Shown here piece by piece: positions 45,154 through 58,050 of a stretch of DNA of 64,000 nt. Both the position numbers and the translations under genes were made by a program. Origin of the DNA: Trichinella spiralis (Eukaryota > Nematoda > Enoplea > Trichinellida > Trichinellidae). The notes below the pieces were generated by a model, which saw only the letters and a program-made list of their open reading frames with translations, searched no databases and had not been told where the DNA came from. Location: positions 8,064,687-8,128,686 of the forward strand of contig CM012955.1 of assembly GCA_000181795.3 (NCBI GenBank), read 5' to 3'. The stretch's first letter is position 1. Every line of letters begins with the position of its first letter.

Positions 45154-46546
45154 ATGGCAGAGAATGATTTTTCTCGATGGTATAGAAGCGTTCCAGAAAT
45201 TACACGATATTGGTTTTCTGGAACCGTTGTTTTGCCAATGTTGGTTCGTTTTCGACTTCTTGACTCATATTGGCTTTTCCTGGACTATGATCTAGTTTTT
45301 CATAAGCTTCAGGTTCACTTAGAATTATACTTATTTTCGCCTATTTCATCATTTTATTTTTCAGATATGGCGCATAGTTACTGCGCTATTTTATTATCCT
45401 ATTACACCTCAAACTGGATTCCAGTATTTGATTTTGCTCTACTTTTTATACAGCTACTCTCTGAAATTAGAAACGGGTAATTTTTTAATTTTTGCACTAT
45501 TGTGATTCACGATTTACTAAATATGTTTTGGTTTAGATGCATTTCGAGATAAGAAAGCCGATTATCTGTTCATGTTGATATTTAATTGGTTATCTGCTAC
45601 TGTAAGCAATTTATATCGTATATTTTAGTGGTTTTACCGTTTCGCTAATTGTTTTTTACTTTAACTTTTGATAAAATTACATAAGACAGAGCAGGAATGT
45701 TTGCTATTTTATGTCATCTTATTGTGTTTAGGTTATTGCTTTCTTTTGCAACATACCTATTCTTCCGGAACCTATGATACTGAGCATTTTGTATGTTTGG
45801 TGTCAGTTGAATAAAGATATGATCGTTCCGTTCTGGTTTGGTACCTATTTCAAAGCACTTTATCTTCCTTGGGCTCTGATGTTTTTCAACATGATACTTC
45901 GTGGAGGGTAATTATCATCTATAATATATATATATATATACATTTCTTTTTTCTTCTTTCAGAGGATTCAACGAGCTTGTTGGAATCCTGGTTGGACACC
46001 TTTACTTCTTTCTGGCTATCAAATATCCTCAAGAATTTGGAGGAAGATCGTTTTTGCAGACGCCGAAATTTTTGTAAGCAAAATTCAGTGACTAATAGTT
46101 GAATCATAAGTTGATTTTGATATGATTCTTTGATAAGATTACTGTAGCGTTTGATAAAGGAATGCAAGTAACTATTTTCATAACACCTACTGTTACTACT
46201 GTAACATTTTAGTGTTAATATTTTAATGTTTAATTTAAAAGATTGTTTTCAAGTTAATATGTTCATTATTTAAGTTAGTCATTTATGGGTGTTATTTTAA
46301 CATGCAAGCGGATGAATAATAAATCGCTGAATAAATATTAGATGGAGTTGAATAATTTTTTTAAGAACTGAAGTTTGACGTTCAGTTGAATTGCGTGCTG
46401 ATATGAATTGGTAACTTTTCAGGGAGCGCTTATTTCCATCTCGTCAAGGTTTTCGTGCATTCGGTCAAAATGGCGGAGTGAGAGGCAGAAATGACAGTTC
46501 AGATCAACATCGTTGGGGCCGCGGTTATGCTGTTGGCGGAAATTGA
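45154..46546 (+). CDS. DERL1: derlin-1
   Basis: Exons 45154-45312, 45365-45476, 45537-45601, 45732-45907, 45963-46073 and 46423-46546 give 248 aa (human 251). The N-terminus FSRWYRSVPEITRYWF, the WR motif in IWRIVTALFYYP, DKKADYLFMLIFNWL, YVWCQLNKDMIVPFWFG, LPWALMFFN and GILVGHLYFFL segments match Derlin-1 in order. The Gly/Asn/Arg-rich tail ends in a SHP-like HRWGRGYAVGG motif (human NWGQGFRLG) that binds p97/VCP. Known role: rhomboid-like pseudoprotease of the ER membrane that thins the bilayer and, with HRD1 and p97, retrotranslocates misfolded proteins (ERAD). Five of the introns are short or moderate (52 to 349 nt). Poly(A) signals lie at 46575 and 46637. Confidence 0.96.
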
Positions 46547-46574
46547 ACAGTGGTCATTAACAGTTCTTTTGTTA

Positions 46575-46678
46575 AATAAAGCCCATAAAATATTAGCATA
46601 GAATGGCAACATTTAGGGTGTTAGCTTGTTCAATTGAATAAAGTGATTGAGAAACATGTTGTGTTCAGCTTGTTTATT
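46575..46678. terminator. opposed poly(A) signals of DERL1 (+) and the GluCl-like gene (-)
   Basis: DERL1 AATAAA hexamers begin at 46575 and 46637. The minus-strand gene has AATAAA at 46678-46673. Stop codons of the two genes are 142 bp apart, so their transcripts probably overlap at the 3' ends. Confidence 0.6.
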
Positions 46679-46688
46679 TTCTTTTTGA

Positions 46689-49600
46689 TTACCAGTAAAT
46701 GCTCCAATAAACAGCATTAAACGAACAGAAGAGTAACGGGAATAAATACCTGGAAATAATATCAATTTGATCTGCCCGAGAGCTGATTCTGAGAAAGAAA
46801 TTCCAAGATGACAAATTCAATTTTACCCGTCTTCGTTTCTGCCGTTCATTATTGGTCATGTCGACTAATTCCAAGACAGATGTATCTTTTTCTTCTTTAA
46901 AATCCATCGATGGTGATAATCCGATTTCTTCACTCTGTTTCGATAATGATGATCGTTTTCTTCTTCTCGGATAACTTTCCTAAATGAGCATATTTTAATT
47001 TTTTTAATGTAAATATACAGTTGCTTTTTTTGCCTACGTAAAGTTCATCTTGATTTGCATAGATTGGTCTGTCATACTGATCTGTTGAAAAATTGGCCGA
47101 TTCTATTTGGCTTTCGTTTGCTTTGATTTCTGCAATTTTGAATTGTTCGCGTAAGCCAGCGTAATTAACAAACGCATATTCTATTAATGAACCGAATATG
47201 AACATTATGCATGCACCAATCCAAACGTCCAAAGCTTTGGCATAAGACACTGGTGGTAATTTAGCATTTATTGCTGAAACGAAATATCATCCAGAAATGT
47301 AATTTTTTTTAGAAAAAAAAGAAATAAAACCAATTTACCATAACTATGCGTAATCATTGTCAACAATGTTATGATGGAAAGCGGCACTCTGCCTGCAGCT
47401 GCTCTCCAATCAATCCAATAAGATACCCACGAAACTGCTACAAGCAAGCTAGAAGGTATGTACAATTGAAGAAGAAAAAATGAAAACAATCTTCTCAAAT
47501 GAAGCTCCACTCGAAGGCAAGTGTATGTCCCTTAAAAATATAGGCATTTTTTAAATGAATGAAACAACTTAGTTGCGTCCAATTATTTACCAGTGGCAGT
47601 TTTGCTTGTGCATGACGCATTCTTGAATGATGTAATAATAAAATTTGATAATTCACTTTCCGCCCACGGGGAAATTTTTAAAGGATTCAAACTCCAAGCA
47701 TAATCCACATCAGCGTCCGTATAAGCATCTGAAATAAAACACCAGTGATAAAAATGAAACCACGTGCTAAACATGGGATAATAATGGTTGATTAAAAATT
47801 GTTTCAACTGCATGCACACTCCAGTTGGAACTTACAGCTCGAGAAATCCATGTTACACGTTTGTTCATCCATGGGATATTTTTCAAGTTGCATAGCGCAG
47901 GCGAACGTCATCGTTAGCCTAGAAACAAACAACTTGTTGTTAAGTGGTCTTTTGAACACAAATTTTTCACATAAAAATAAAACGACAACCTCCTGTTGTA
48001 TACCACCGTGCCGTCAGCGCGTATTTTTACATAAAAATTTGGCTGATCCAAAGTATGATAAGTGCCGCGCTTTTCATTTTGAAAAAATGTATCCGGAATC
48101 CAGACATTTTGATCTTTGGATAAATAGATGAATTCATCTTTCGAAAAATAGGGATCTTTGAATGTCAATCGTTTATCTATCCATTCTTGCTGAAATTTGA
48201 ACTGCACTTTATATTCCTAAACAGTATGGACGTTGGAAAAAGTCATAAAAAAAGGTGATAAATATTTTGTCGTTTATTTAAAAAATTTTAATTTTTCCCA
48301 TTTTTTTTCATACCATGTTGAATTCGTCTATTGCACTTAATCCAGTGATGTGAATACTTGTCATAACTAATACCGGCTCGTGGGGACTTGCTGGTCGTAA
48401 ATTTGATGAATAATTTAATAGAAGATTTTTCACCAGTCGTTGTTCCCTCCACGAACGATAGTTTGTCTTATTGTCAGATCGTCTGAAATTACAATAATTG
48501 TTGAATTAAATCAAATTAAATTTCATTACACGTGATGTAGCAATTTTTGCAGAAAAAATCTCATCGCTCTTCTGGGTGAAAATTAAATCTTTTGAAAATA
48601 TATACAAAATCATATTTCATATAGGAAAAGTTTGAAAATGCTTATTATTCTATTCAATATAAATTCCATTTAAATATATTTTCTTTAATTGATCGTTTCG
48701 AATTGAACCAAATTTACACTTCGTATAAAATGTCAACGCTTTTGTATGAATGGAGCACATTTGAAAATGTTAAGCCATTTGAAGTGGCTGTTGAAAAAAT
48801 TCAAGCCCAAAGTGGAAGATTTTATTTTTGAAAAGAAAACATTTCATGCTTATTTTTCAAGCATGATGCAGTTGTTGAGAAATTTTTAAAAATTTATATA
48901 GAAAACCCAATATAGAGTATATGGAAGAAAAGAATATTTGAAGGGGCAAAAATAAATCGTAATCTGAGAAAACCGGTTCTATCCATTTGCATTTATTTTC
49001 ATCAAAATTATCCTCATCATCGATGTTTTTTTGTCTACACAATTGCGCGTTGTCTAGTTTCTCTTCTGTTACAAATATTCTTTGAAATTTAACAAAAATA
49101 CTTTAACAAAATATTTTACACATTTACAAGAAATATGCAAAAAAAAACAAAACAAAAATAACATGATTTCCAAAACTATTTATTACACAAACAGAGCCAC
49201 GTTTACACTACTGCTGTTACTTTTCCAAGAATGTTTACATTTCACTCTTAACTCATATTATTGTTCCAATCGATATTCTTAATGTCTTGAAATTTCATTT
49301 CATTTCTCTGCATTTGACTTACATTCTGTTTATTATTCACCTTGATTACAGTAATCTTTATATTATCATTATTATCTATTTATTTCAAATCAACGGTTGT
49401 GAATCAATTCAAAAAAATTTATAAATAAATATATATATTTTTTTAATTGTTACTTATAATAATAAAATGTGAATTTATAAAAGAATAGGGGAGGATCAAT
49501 TCGGCTAAAAAGGAAAACGCAATTTCTTTTAATTTACTTATACTTCATTACAATATCCTATGGACAACAATAGTAACATTTGACCACATTTCTAAATATC

Positions 49601-49919
49601 GAATAACTAAATGATTTGATTTGATAAAGTGACATCAGTTTTTATTATTTTATAATAAAATAAAGAAAAAAAAATATATATAATGTAATTCTTTTGAAAT
49701 GTCCTAATATTGTTTAATTTTAATGAAATTTCTTTCACTGCTAAGAATTTGAAAGTATAAACTGTAAACGAAAGAATTATGCAGCGTAATGAAACTTTTT
49801 TACCTTGCAAAATCTTCTTCTAATTCAGCCAACCAAATTGGGTAGTAGTGATTAGCAAAAACCCAGCAACAACAATATGCATAAAACAGTACTATAGAAT
49901 ATGGAAAAGTAGTTCTCAT
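46689..49919 (-). CDS. Cys-loop ligand-gated anion channel subunit, GluCl-like
   Basis: Eight exons: 49919-49804, 48482-48314, 48216-47990, 47918-47836, 47728-47591, 47530-47339, 47273-47038 and 46979-46689 (483 aa). A signal peptide ([20 protein letters not shown]...) leads into the ligand-binding domain with loop motifs [12 protein letters not shown] and [11 protein letters not shown]. The canonical Cys-loop is C178-x13-C192. A second Cys pair, C238 and C249 ([12 protein letters not shown]), is typical of glutamate- and glycine-gated chloride channels. M1-M4 follow, with [17 protein letters not shown] before M3, a basic M3-M4 loop (PRRRKRSS) and M4 at the very end. GluCls are known invertebrate inhibitory receptors and ivermectin targets. 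Oddity: the stretch before M2 reads AAAGRVPL, not the usual VPARVSL (see findings). The ligand cannot be read from sequence, so the GluCl label is family-level. Confidence 0.85.
48483..49803 (-). other. long first intron of the GluCl-like gene
   Basis: AT-rich 1.3 kb intron separating the signal-peptide exon from the ligand-binding domain. ORFs in it (48857-49042, 49607-49810 on the minus strand) have AT-rich composition and no recognised content. Confidence 0.6.
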
Positions 49920-51517
49920 TTTTGCTTCTTCCCTTGCTGAGCTAAGTGATGCAGATTAGCTTCATGTGCCAACAAGCCGCAACTGGATGGACGCTGTGCT
50001 CGTTACACGGCAAAGAACAGCCGCGAAATTGGCAGATGCTTGTTATGCTCTATTGCAAATCTGAACCAGTCTAGTTGAGGATTCTTTCTGATGTTAATGA
50101 CGTCATTTGGCCGATAATGCGCTTCGCTGATCAAGCAGTCAAACTAATTCTCGAGTCCATCTTTTCCTTGATTTCATCGATCAAGAATTGGCTAAGATCC
50201 TTTCCGTGCGATTCAACGAAATTGCAATACATTGTTATTCTTGTTATTATTATTATTCACATGCTTCACTTATTGTTGTTCACAGATGAGCTATTCAACT
50301 TTTTATTTCTGTTTTTTTTTCAATCTTTTAATAAAGATCACATATCCAGTAAACATGCAAATGTTCTTTCCCATACAAACTTTACAAAATGATATTCACT
50401 CGTCGTGCAACTAATAATTCCATTCAGTTCAGCTAAGCTAATTAGCTCTTCTTCATCACTGATGAATCTTCATCTTGTATTTGTTACTCATCTATTGCAA
50501 ATAATAGTTGATCGTTCAAAATATGCAAAAACATGCATTTCAAATTCCAATTCTTCATTGTACTTGACAATATTAACTGTACTATTTTGCATATCATATA
50601 TTTTATCCTTAATTTATAAAATTATAAATTTCAATGAACAACTGCAAGTTATTCCAGTTGAATTTATGAATGCGCATCACTTTTGATCTATCGTAAATTT
50701 GCAAGATGAACAAAGTGAACAGCAACAGTTTGTTTAGAAATTATGTATAACAAGCAACCGTACTGTGTCAATGTTTGAATATGTGATGGGCAGTGCATAT
50801 TCCTTGAAAACTTTTATTGGTTACCAATTTTAACAAATTTACTTGAAATTTCATTTAATTCATTTTTTTAGTTTGTAAACTTCATTTTCATTATTTGAAA
50901 TAAACTTCTTTTTATCATACCTAATTATCCTAAACGTTCGCGACTTTTATCAGTACTGTAAACTACTGAGGTATTGTAACATTAATTTTCATGCCGTATT
51001 ATGCGTGTGTGTGTGTACTGTAAAGTTGCAAGTGACAAAAAAAGACAAGTATATTTGTTTATCAATGAACTTTCCATTGACTAAACAAATTCATGTAGTG
51101 TACTTGATGCGCGTGGACTGTTGTAACTCTAACCAGCGATAGCTAATTGGCACATCTGGCCCAAAGTAGCCAAAATGCGGTGCCAGTTGAGTGCAGCTGT
51201 TGCACCTTCAGTTTGTCTGGGTCGATAATGGTGCCGGTGTAATCGACCAACCATTGACGTAACTGAATTGCAGATGATGAACAAGAACAGACGTCAGCTG
51301 GTCAGTGGGAGAAAAGTAAAGATGGCCTGATTCGACCGGTCACTTATGTCGAAACAGCTGCATTGGTTTAGCTTGGTCATCTTTGTCCCCACCTGACGCA
51401 CATTTAGCTTATTTCACTAAGTGGATGAAGCTGGTTGCGTAAACTGCAGTCACCAGACAACATTCTTTTTTTTACTTCTGTGCTAACTGATCTTTCTATT
51501 TACATGCTTTAGTGAAC

Positions 51518-51598
<81 letters not shown>

Positions 51599-54500
51599 CA
51601 TCACAATGAAATATTTGTAATATTATTGTAATGTAAACATTAAACTAAACTGTATCTACAAGTTGTTATTTCGACTTATTAAATTATTATTGTGTTGTAT
51701 TATTTAAATGCAAACATTTTTGAAACCAATGAGCAAATTATGATAAATATTTGACAGTTTGCTCCTCATTATCATTGATCATTAACTAAATCGATTCATA
51801 TGTTATCATAATTTATAATGTGGGCGTTGAATTCATTATTCGATGAAACTGGTGAATATTTTAGAAAAAAAGAGAATTTTTCATGGGAATAATTAATTGA
51901 ATATTTCCAAAATAATTTTCTTACCTTCTATCTGTTGCTCTTTGGAGTAACTTGTTGGCTTCATTTAACAAACCTTTTCTGAACTGCTGGCTAAGAATAC
52001 CACAAGTTCTTTTTTAATTATAATTTTGCAATTTTTAAAAATTTTCATAATTCCACATTCTACAAACGGTTGATTTCATACTTTTCCAAAACTGAATTTC
52101 CCTACTAAGCTAGTGAACAACATCGAAGAGTTTTCCATTAATGAACACGTTTGATAAATGTAAGTCATTTTGAAGGAAGTATAAAAATTTGAATAAATAC
52201 ATAGACGCTGAAAGCAATTAAGATTGATATGCAGGAGCTTTTGTTTGAATAAGATAACAAACAGAAAATCAGGACAGGTAAAATTTGATGCTGTTAAGTC
52301 CACTTTTATAGATAGACTTGTTAGTAATAATGAAAGTAGTCGAAAGCCATGGAAGAAAAAAATTGCATGTTTTCCGCAAAATGTTCAATTTGCATACAGC
52401 ATGCATTAAAAAATGACAAAAGTGCAACAAGTTCATTTACTTTTTAGCATAAATTTTTTATCATCAATTTTCTTTTTAACTACAATTCTGTGATGATGCT
52501 CATTTTCTCAGATAAGGTTGTTAATTTGACTATGGTAATTCAGTGTATTCAAGTGCAAGTAATTAAAAAGTTATTTTAAAAAAATTGCATTTTTGAGTAT
52601 AAAATGATAATAGCACTGATTATAAAATTAATTAGATGTGCATCTATTAAAAGTGAGAAGTTATATTTCAATTCATTGTTGCAATTTTGACACACTGTAC
52701 AAATAATGAAGAAGGTGATGCAGTAAGTAGCAACATGTGACAAAAATACTTGGTTTGTTGCAATACTGTTTGCACTGAGGCAAGGGAAGAGCAGTGTGCA
52801 ACAAATATTTTCTATTGAATAAGAAAAGCGTGTACTGTTTCTTTGGTTTTCGATAAGCTTCATTCCATCTTGACCTAATTATTACCAATCAGTGTGCAAT
52901 TCTTGCTTTTGTACATCCATGCACAGGTAGGTTATATAAAGTGATCGCCTATTCAGTGCATCTGTTTGAAGAAAGTCTCTTCAAGTGAAAACTACATTTC
53001 ACGTTCTTTATATTCTTATTTATCACTGCGTGAGAAAAGACTCATAATTTTAACAGCTGTAATCTGATGGCAAAGTATATTCATTGGGAAACACTGACCA
53101 ACGTGAAGAGCAGCATTGTTTGCCAATGGTCTAAGTTGACCCAACGTCTGTCAAAAAAATGAATAATAAGTACAAAATCTTGCGCAAATAATGGAAATTA
53201 TTTTCAGTTTTATTTTTAAAATAAAGTAGCTTGGTTTTCAAATGGAAAATATTCCACATGTTCATTGGAAAAGGGGGCATCATTTCAATGCTGTTTTGAT
53301 AATATTATTTTTCTTTCCAGCTGATTCAAAATAAGCATAAAAAAGCAAGAGAAAATGCAGTATCAAAATCTATTTTATCAAAATTCATATTTGCCAATCA
53401 TTAAAATCACTAGTAAAAGTAAAAGAGTTGATAAATGATTATATAGAACAACCGTTGCCGTTGTGTTGACAGTGCACAGAAAGGGTTACATTAAAATTTA
53501 AAACGGATGAGACATTGTTGCGTGACAGAGCTCGTTTAGTCAAAGCTAATTATACATAACTAGCAAGGTGGCAAGTTTGGGAAGAGAGGATTTATTGTTT
53601 TCCATAGGTCAAACATCGCTTAGAATGTTGTTCTGATGTGTAATGTTTTAACAGTATGCATATTAATTATTTTTGAATTATTGATGACGATCAGTAATTA
53701 ATTTGTGCTTCAGCATGTTTTCCAACATTTAGCACTTTCAGCTTGTAGCTTTATCAATCGAAATCATACTTGATGCATGCTTCAACTGTTGATCCTTGAC
53801 TGGTATTAGAAATTTTTCTAAAAAAATAAATATATAATTTTCAAACGGTAATAGAAAACAAACTTCTTCAGAAAGAACTTTCAACATATCTATAATTTTT
53901 TTTACTAGATATGAAGTAAAAGCAATGTCTAAATGGCAGTGCTTTACATTTTATGCCGTTACTAAAATAATTACGCTTTTAACTTTTCATTTAGTAGCAA
54001 TTCAGTACAATTTTATGAAATATTATTATATGAATGACCAATTTGAAACAAACAATGGTCATTATAGAAAGTTATTGAATTAGATTAATTGAAACAATCA
54101 TTGAAAGTTTTCCTTTTGCATGAAATATTGAATAGTGGATATTGGGTGAACAAATGAATGTGTAATGTTGAAGTGGACATTGTTAATTAAGAGGTAAGGA
54201 AAAGCACTGTTGCCGTTTCAAATGTAAGACTTCAATTAGTAGATGCTTAGCGTGGTCCAAAGTGTCGTTTGCCATTGCATTCTGTGCTTTTTGCGTTGGT
54301 CATCAAAGAAACGACAGCTGTGCGGCTTTGTTTCAGCGTTTGCATAATTTTCATCTTGGAGTGGATCAGCGACACATGGTCACATCTTTTTTCAGGCCAA
54401 AGCAGCAAAGGACAGCTGAAAGCTTTACTTGTGCTTCCGTCATCCATTTAGCTTTGCTCGTTACCGCATTTGATATTGTCATTGCTGGTCGTCGGGCCAA

Positions 54501-57500
54501 CGTAAAGTCAAATCGTTCTCTTCTGCGCACCAGTCGCATTTCAGAGGCAGATGGGTCGGCATGGACATATGGCTCAAGTTACGCAACATACCGTTCATCC
54601 AGTGCTGGTTTCCAGTGACCAAGTGTTGCGCAAACTCACTTCATCATGTTTAACTAGCCATCCTAAGAGAACCGCTTATTTAGTATCTTATTCTTATATT
54701 TGTTTAACTAATTTTATACTAAATCAAGAAAAATTATCCGACTTAGATAATTTTGGCCATTGTACAGAATCAACTTTATAAAACAGCTATTTGATGGCAA
54801 GCAATTTTGAGGATGTCACGATTTTATTTATTTCCGTAAAATAGCTGTGTGAAGGCTTAATATGACTATTGCAAAGCATGTTTATCAGAAAAAAGAGCTG
54901 ACTCTTGAAATTTACAATCTATAAAAAATTTGAAACATTTTCAAACATGTATCAGAGTACAGCAAGTGCTATTCAAATGGCTATCATTCAGCGTCTGTAA
55001 TTGAGAAATTGATGAAGGCGTTTTTACGCCTGTTGTGCACCTTGAACGACGGGACATCCTGATGCCTCTTGAATATTTCAAAAGAAAAGCGTAAACGTTG
55101 GTTGCAAAGAGGCGTGTCATCTGCGGTCGATTCAAATTAAGCACTGCAAAGCTTAGCAACGCTTGTCACGACCGAACAAATGCCAAATTGTGCAACAGCG
55201 TTTATTTTTTCCCTTTTTACAGGGTTTATTTTAAATATAAATTGAAGCCTCTTTTTTTGTCTTTATTTTTATTACTTTTCTTCAATGTTCAATTTTTCTT
55301 AAATGCAATAAATATTAATTTTGCTTGAAAGCTAAACTGTTTTCATATAAGTGACCATTCATGTGTACAACGTGTTGCCAATCCAAGATTGCTTTATTTG
55401 TGGTTAGAATGAAGCTCAATAATGCTTTTTGCTTGGCCGGCACCAACCAAATTATTGAATTTGCTCTATGCTTTTGGGCAACCTGCAACCTTGCCATACT
55501 GCTGCCCATTGGGGCGTAGTGTTGGGAACGATATACATCTTTGAATCCAGCTTTCACTTGCGCGTCTCTTTTGCTTCCTATTTCTCTTCTCAACAATTTC
55601 CAACTGCTGTTTATTCAACCAAAGCTTACTGCTGCTCGATTGATTTGCTTACATTGTCTGAAATTGTAATACACTTATGGAACTCCCAAACAATGCAAAG
55701 GGTGAACAAGAGCAAAATACAAAAAAATTATTTTAATGGAAAATAGATTTTTGAAAATATCCTTTGATTAATACATATGCAACATTTAACTGACTGCTCT
55801 GTTAGATGTGTAGATGTTTTGTCTTAAGAAACAATTATAAAAACAGTAATTCTGATGCAATTCAAATGTTACTAATTAGCATTTCATAAGATGAGTTCTC
55901 ATGAAAGTCAGGAAGTAATTTCAAATATAACAGAATAATAAAAAAAATCACTATAATTTTGTAAATATCATATTAAAATTCAACTTAGACGTTTAAGAGT
56001 AAAAGAAGTTTCTGTGAGTTTTCAAACTTTATATTTTCATCATTTGAAAAGTAACAGAATATAATGTAGTGATGTAATACTTTCAAATTTGCAAACAATG
56101 TATATATAATAACGCTTAGTAAGAAAAAGTTCATCTTTAAAATGTATAAAGAAATAAATACATTTTTTACGTAAAGTTATGGATTAAAAAAATAATAATA
56201 AAATTGATGTAGTCCAATCATTAGATAGCTATTTGTGTTAGTAGAATTACTGTAAAGTAAAAATGCAAAGAAATAAGAATAGCAATAAAAGGCGTAGATT
56301 TGGTCGATTGGAGAAATTTTGAAATTAGCCACCCGTTTTGGCTTCAACGCGAAAACTGTATTTTGTCATTAGCAAGTGCGGATAGCAAAAGGCAAGAATG
56401 TATCCTTAGCGATGCATTGATTGTGTTGAAATGTTTTGATTTAGAATAATGGCACTTTCATCATCTATTTTCACCTCAAAAGGTCTAAATTGCGCGTCAT
56501 CAATGTTGTAAGTTCTCAACAGCTGTGCTGCGGAACTGCCGTTAAATGACTGGACAAATAGCTGCAAGTGAGACGAAATGCGTTTCATGCAGTCGCAATT
56601 TCGTCGATTGTTGTACTTGAATTGGAGCGGCGGTTATAGCGACGTCCGATTCAAGCTGTTTTGTGGACGGGCGTGATCGATGCAACCCACTCGAACTACG
56701 ACAACCATTTAAACGTGGCCTCTTCAAGCGGCTTAGCCAAGCAGTACGGCTGATGATCGTTCTGTACTATGCGCCTGTCAAATTTAGGAGACCCATTAGT
56801 GAACGACGGTCGAGGACCATGCACTCGACCGCCTTAAGTAAACTCCACCCACGCACGCGTGATCTGCTAACTGCACCCAAATATGCTTTTCATTTGCGTA
56901 TATTTAATATATTTGCACCATCACAGAAAAAAGCAACAGCAACAACAAAAGTGTGAATATTTGCTATAGAAATTATGCAATAAAAAAATCTTTTCTGTTT
57001 ATACTCTATACTGTAATTTCTGATGAAATTATTTCTCAACTTTTGCATCTATATATTTCTGCAGACAGTATTTCTGAAAAATGATGAAATTGAAAATGAA
57101 TGCAATGCAAATTTTTCTCAAATAAGCCTTCTGACACTGTTCATTTTTATGAATAATAATATCAGCAGAATTGCACTGATGTTTCTACAATACTATGCTT
57201 TGCTTTTAAAATTGTCTTTTAATTTCTACACCCTAACTGTACAAACTTAATCTTCTTCCTTTTTTTACACTTTTTCTAATTAATAAACCGTATACTAAAA
57301 TTTAATCATGCATAATTCATTTTCTAAAGTAGTATTACAACGCTTATGTAGAATGCACAAAAAAACCAGCTGCTTGGATAAGAATATTAAACTTTTTAAC
57401 TTATAAATAGTATTGCTGCAAATTTACAACTTTTCTATAATGGAATTTAATTATCATTTAATGAACTGAAGAAATTAGATGACTTTTTAATAAATATGAA

Positions 57501-58050
57501 AGTTTTATTTGTATTTTGTACAAATACAAATTACGGTTGTTGTGAAAAGGGATAAGTGTGAAAAATAAAAAAAGCAAGCCTTTGTAATAATGTGACAAAT
57601 GGTAAGTTTATTAAAGAACAGGTCAAGCGATTTAAGGGAAATGAAAGCGCAGTGATGTCAATGTAGCGGATCTACTTCCGTTCGTACCCAAATGACCTTA
57701 GTATCATGCAATCGGTTTATCTCTTTCTCGCAACCGGGTCGTACTTTGTATGTTAGTTGGGGTCAAGGCGCCAAGATTTTCTTTGTTCTTTTAAGGCAGA
57801 TGGCAAAGTGGCCCTACCGATCGTTGACAAGATCAAGTGAGCCGTTACGCGGCCGTGTCGAATGGTCTCTCAGCTTGCGTAAGCCGTCTTTTTAACCAAT
57901 CACACATCAGCCTTACCACTCCTCTTCCAATTGTCCTGATTGCTTGATTAGGCAAGTCTGTTCATTCGCAGAACGGACAGACGTTGCGCTCATCCGTCCT
58001 TCTAAACATTTCTTAAATTTTTCTTTTTTTGACAAGCAGTCAGCTTGAAG
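49920..58050. other. gene-poor region with scattered GC-richer islands
   Basis: About 8 kb upstream of both the GluCl-like gene (-) and the Scratch gene (+). AT-rich DNA is interrupted by higher-GC blocks near 51110-51450, 54240-54650, 55350-55620, 56440-56880 and 57620-57960. These have ORFs on both strands but no domain and no consistent exon structure. They are better explained as regulatory or non-coding conserved blocks, or decayed repeats, than as genes. One long AC microsatellite is present at 51521-51594. Confidence 0.45.
51521..51594. repeat. (AC)37 microsatellite
   Basis: 74 nt of uninterrupted AC dinucleotides, the longest perfect simple repeat in the window. Confidence 0.97.

Noticed and set aside
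54247..54618. Overlapping ORFs on both strands (118 and 66 aa)
   Set aside because: No domain or consistent exon borders; more likely a GC-richer non-coding block.
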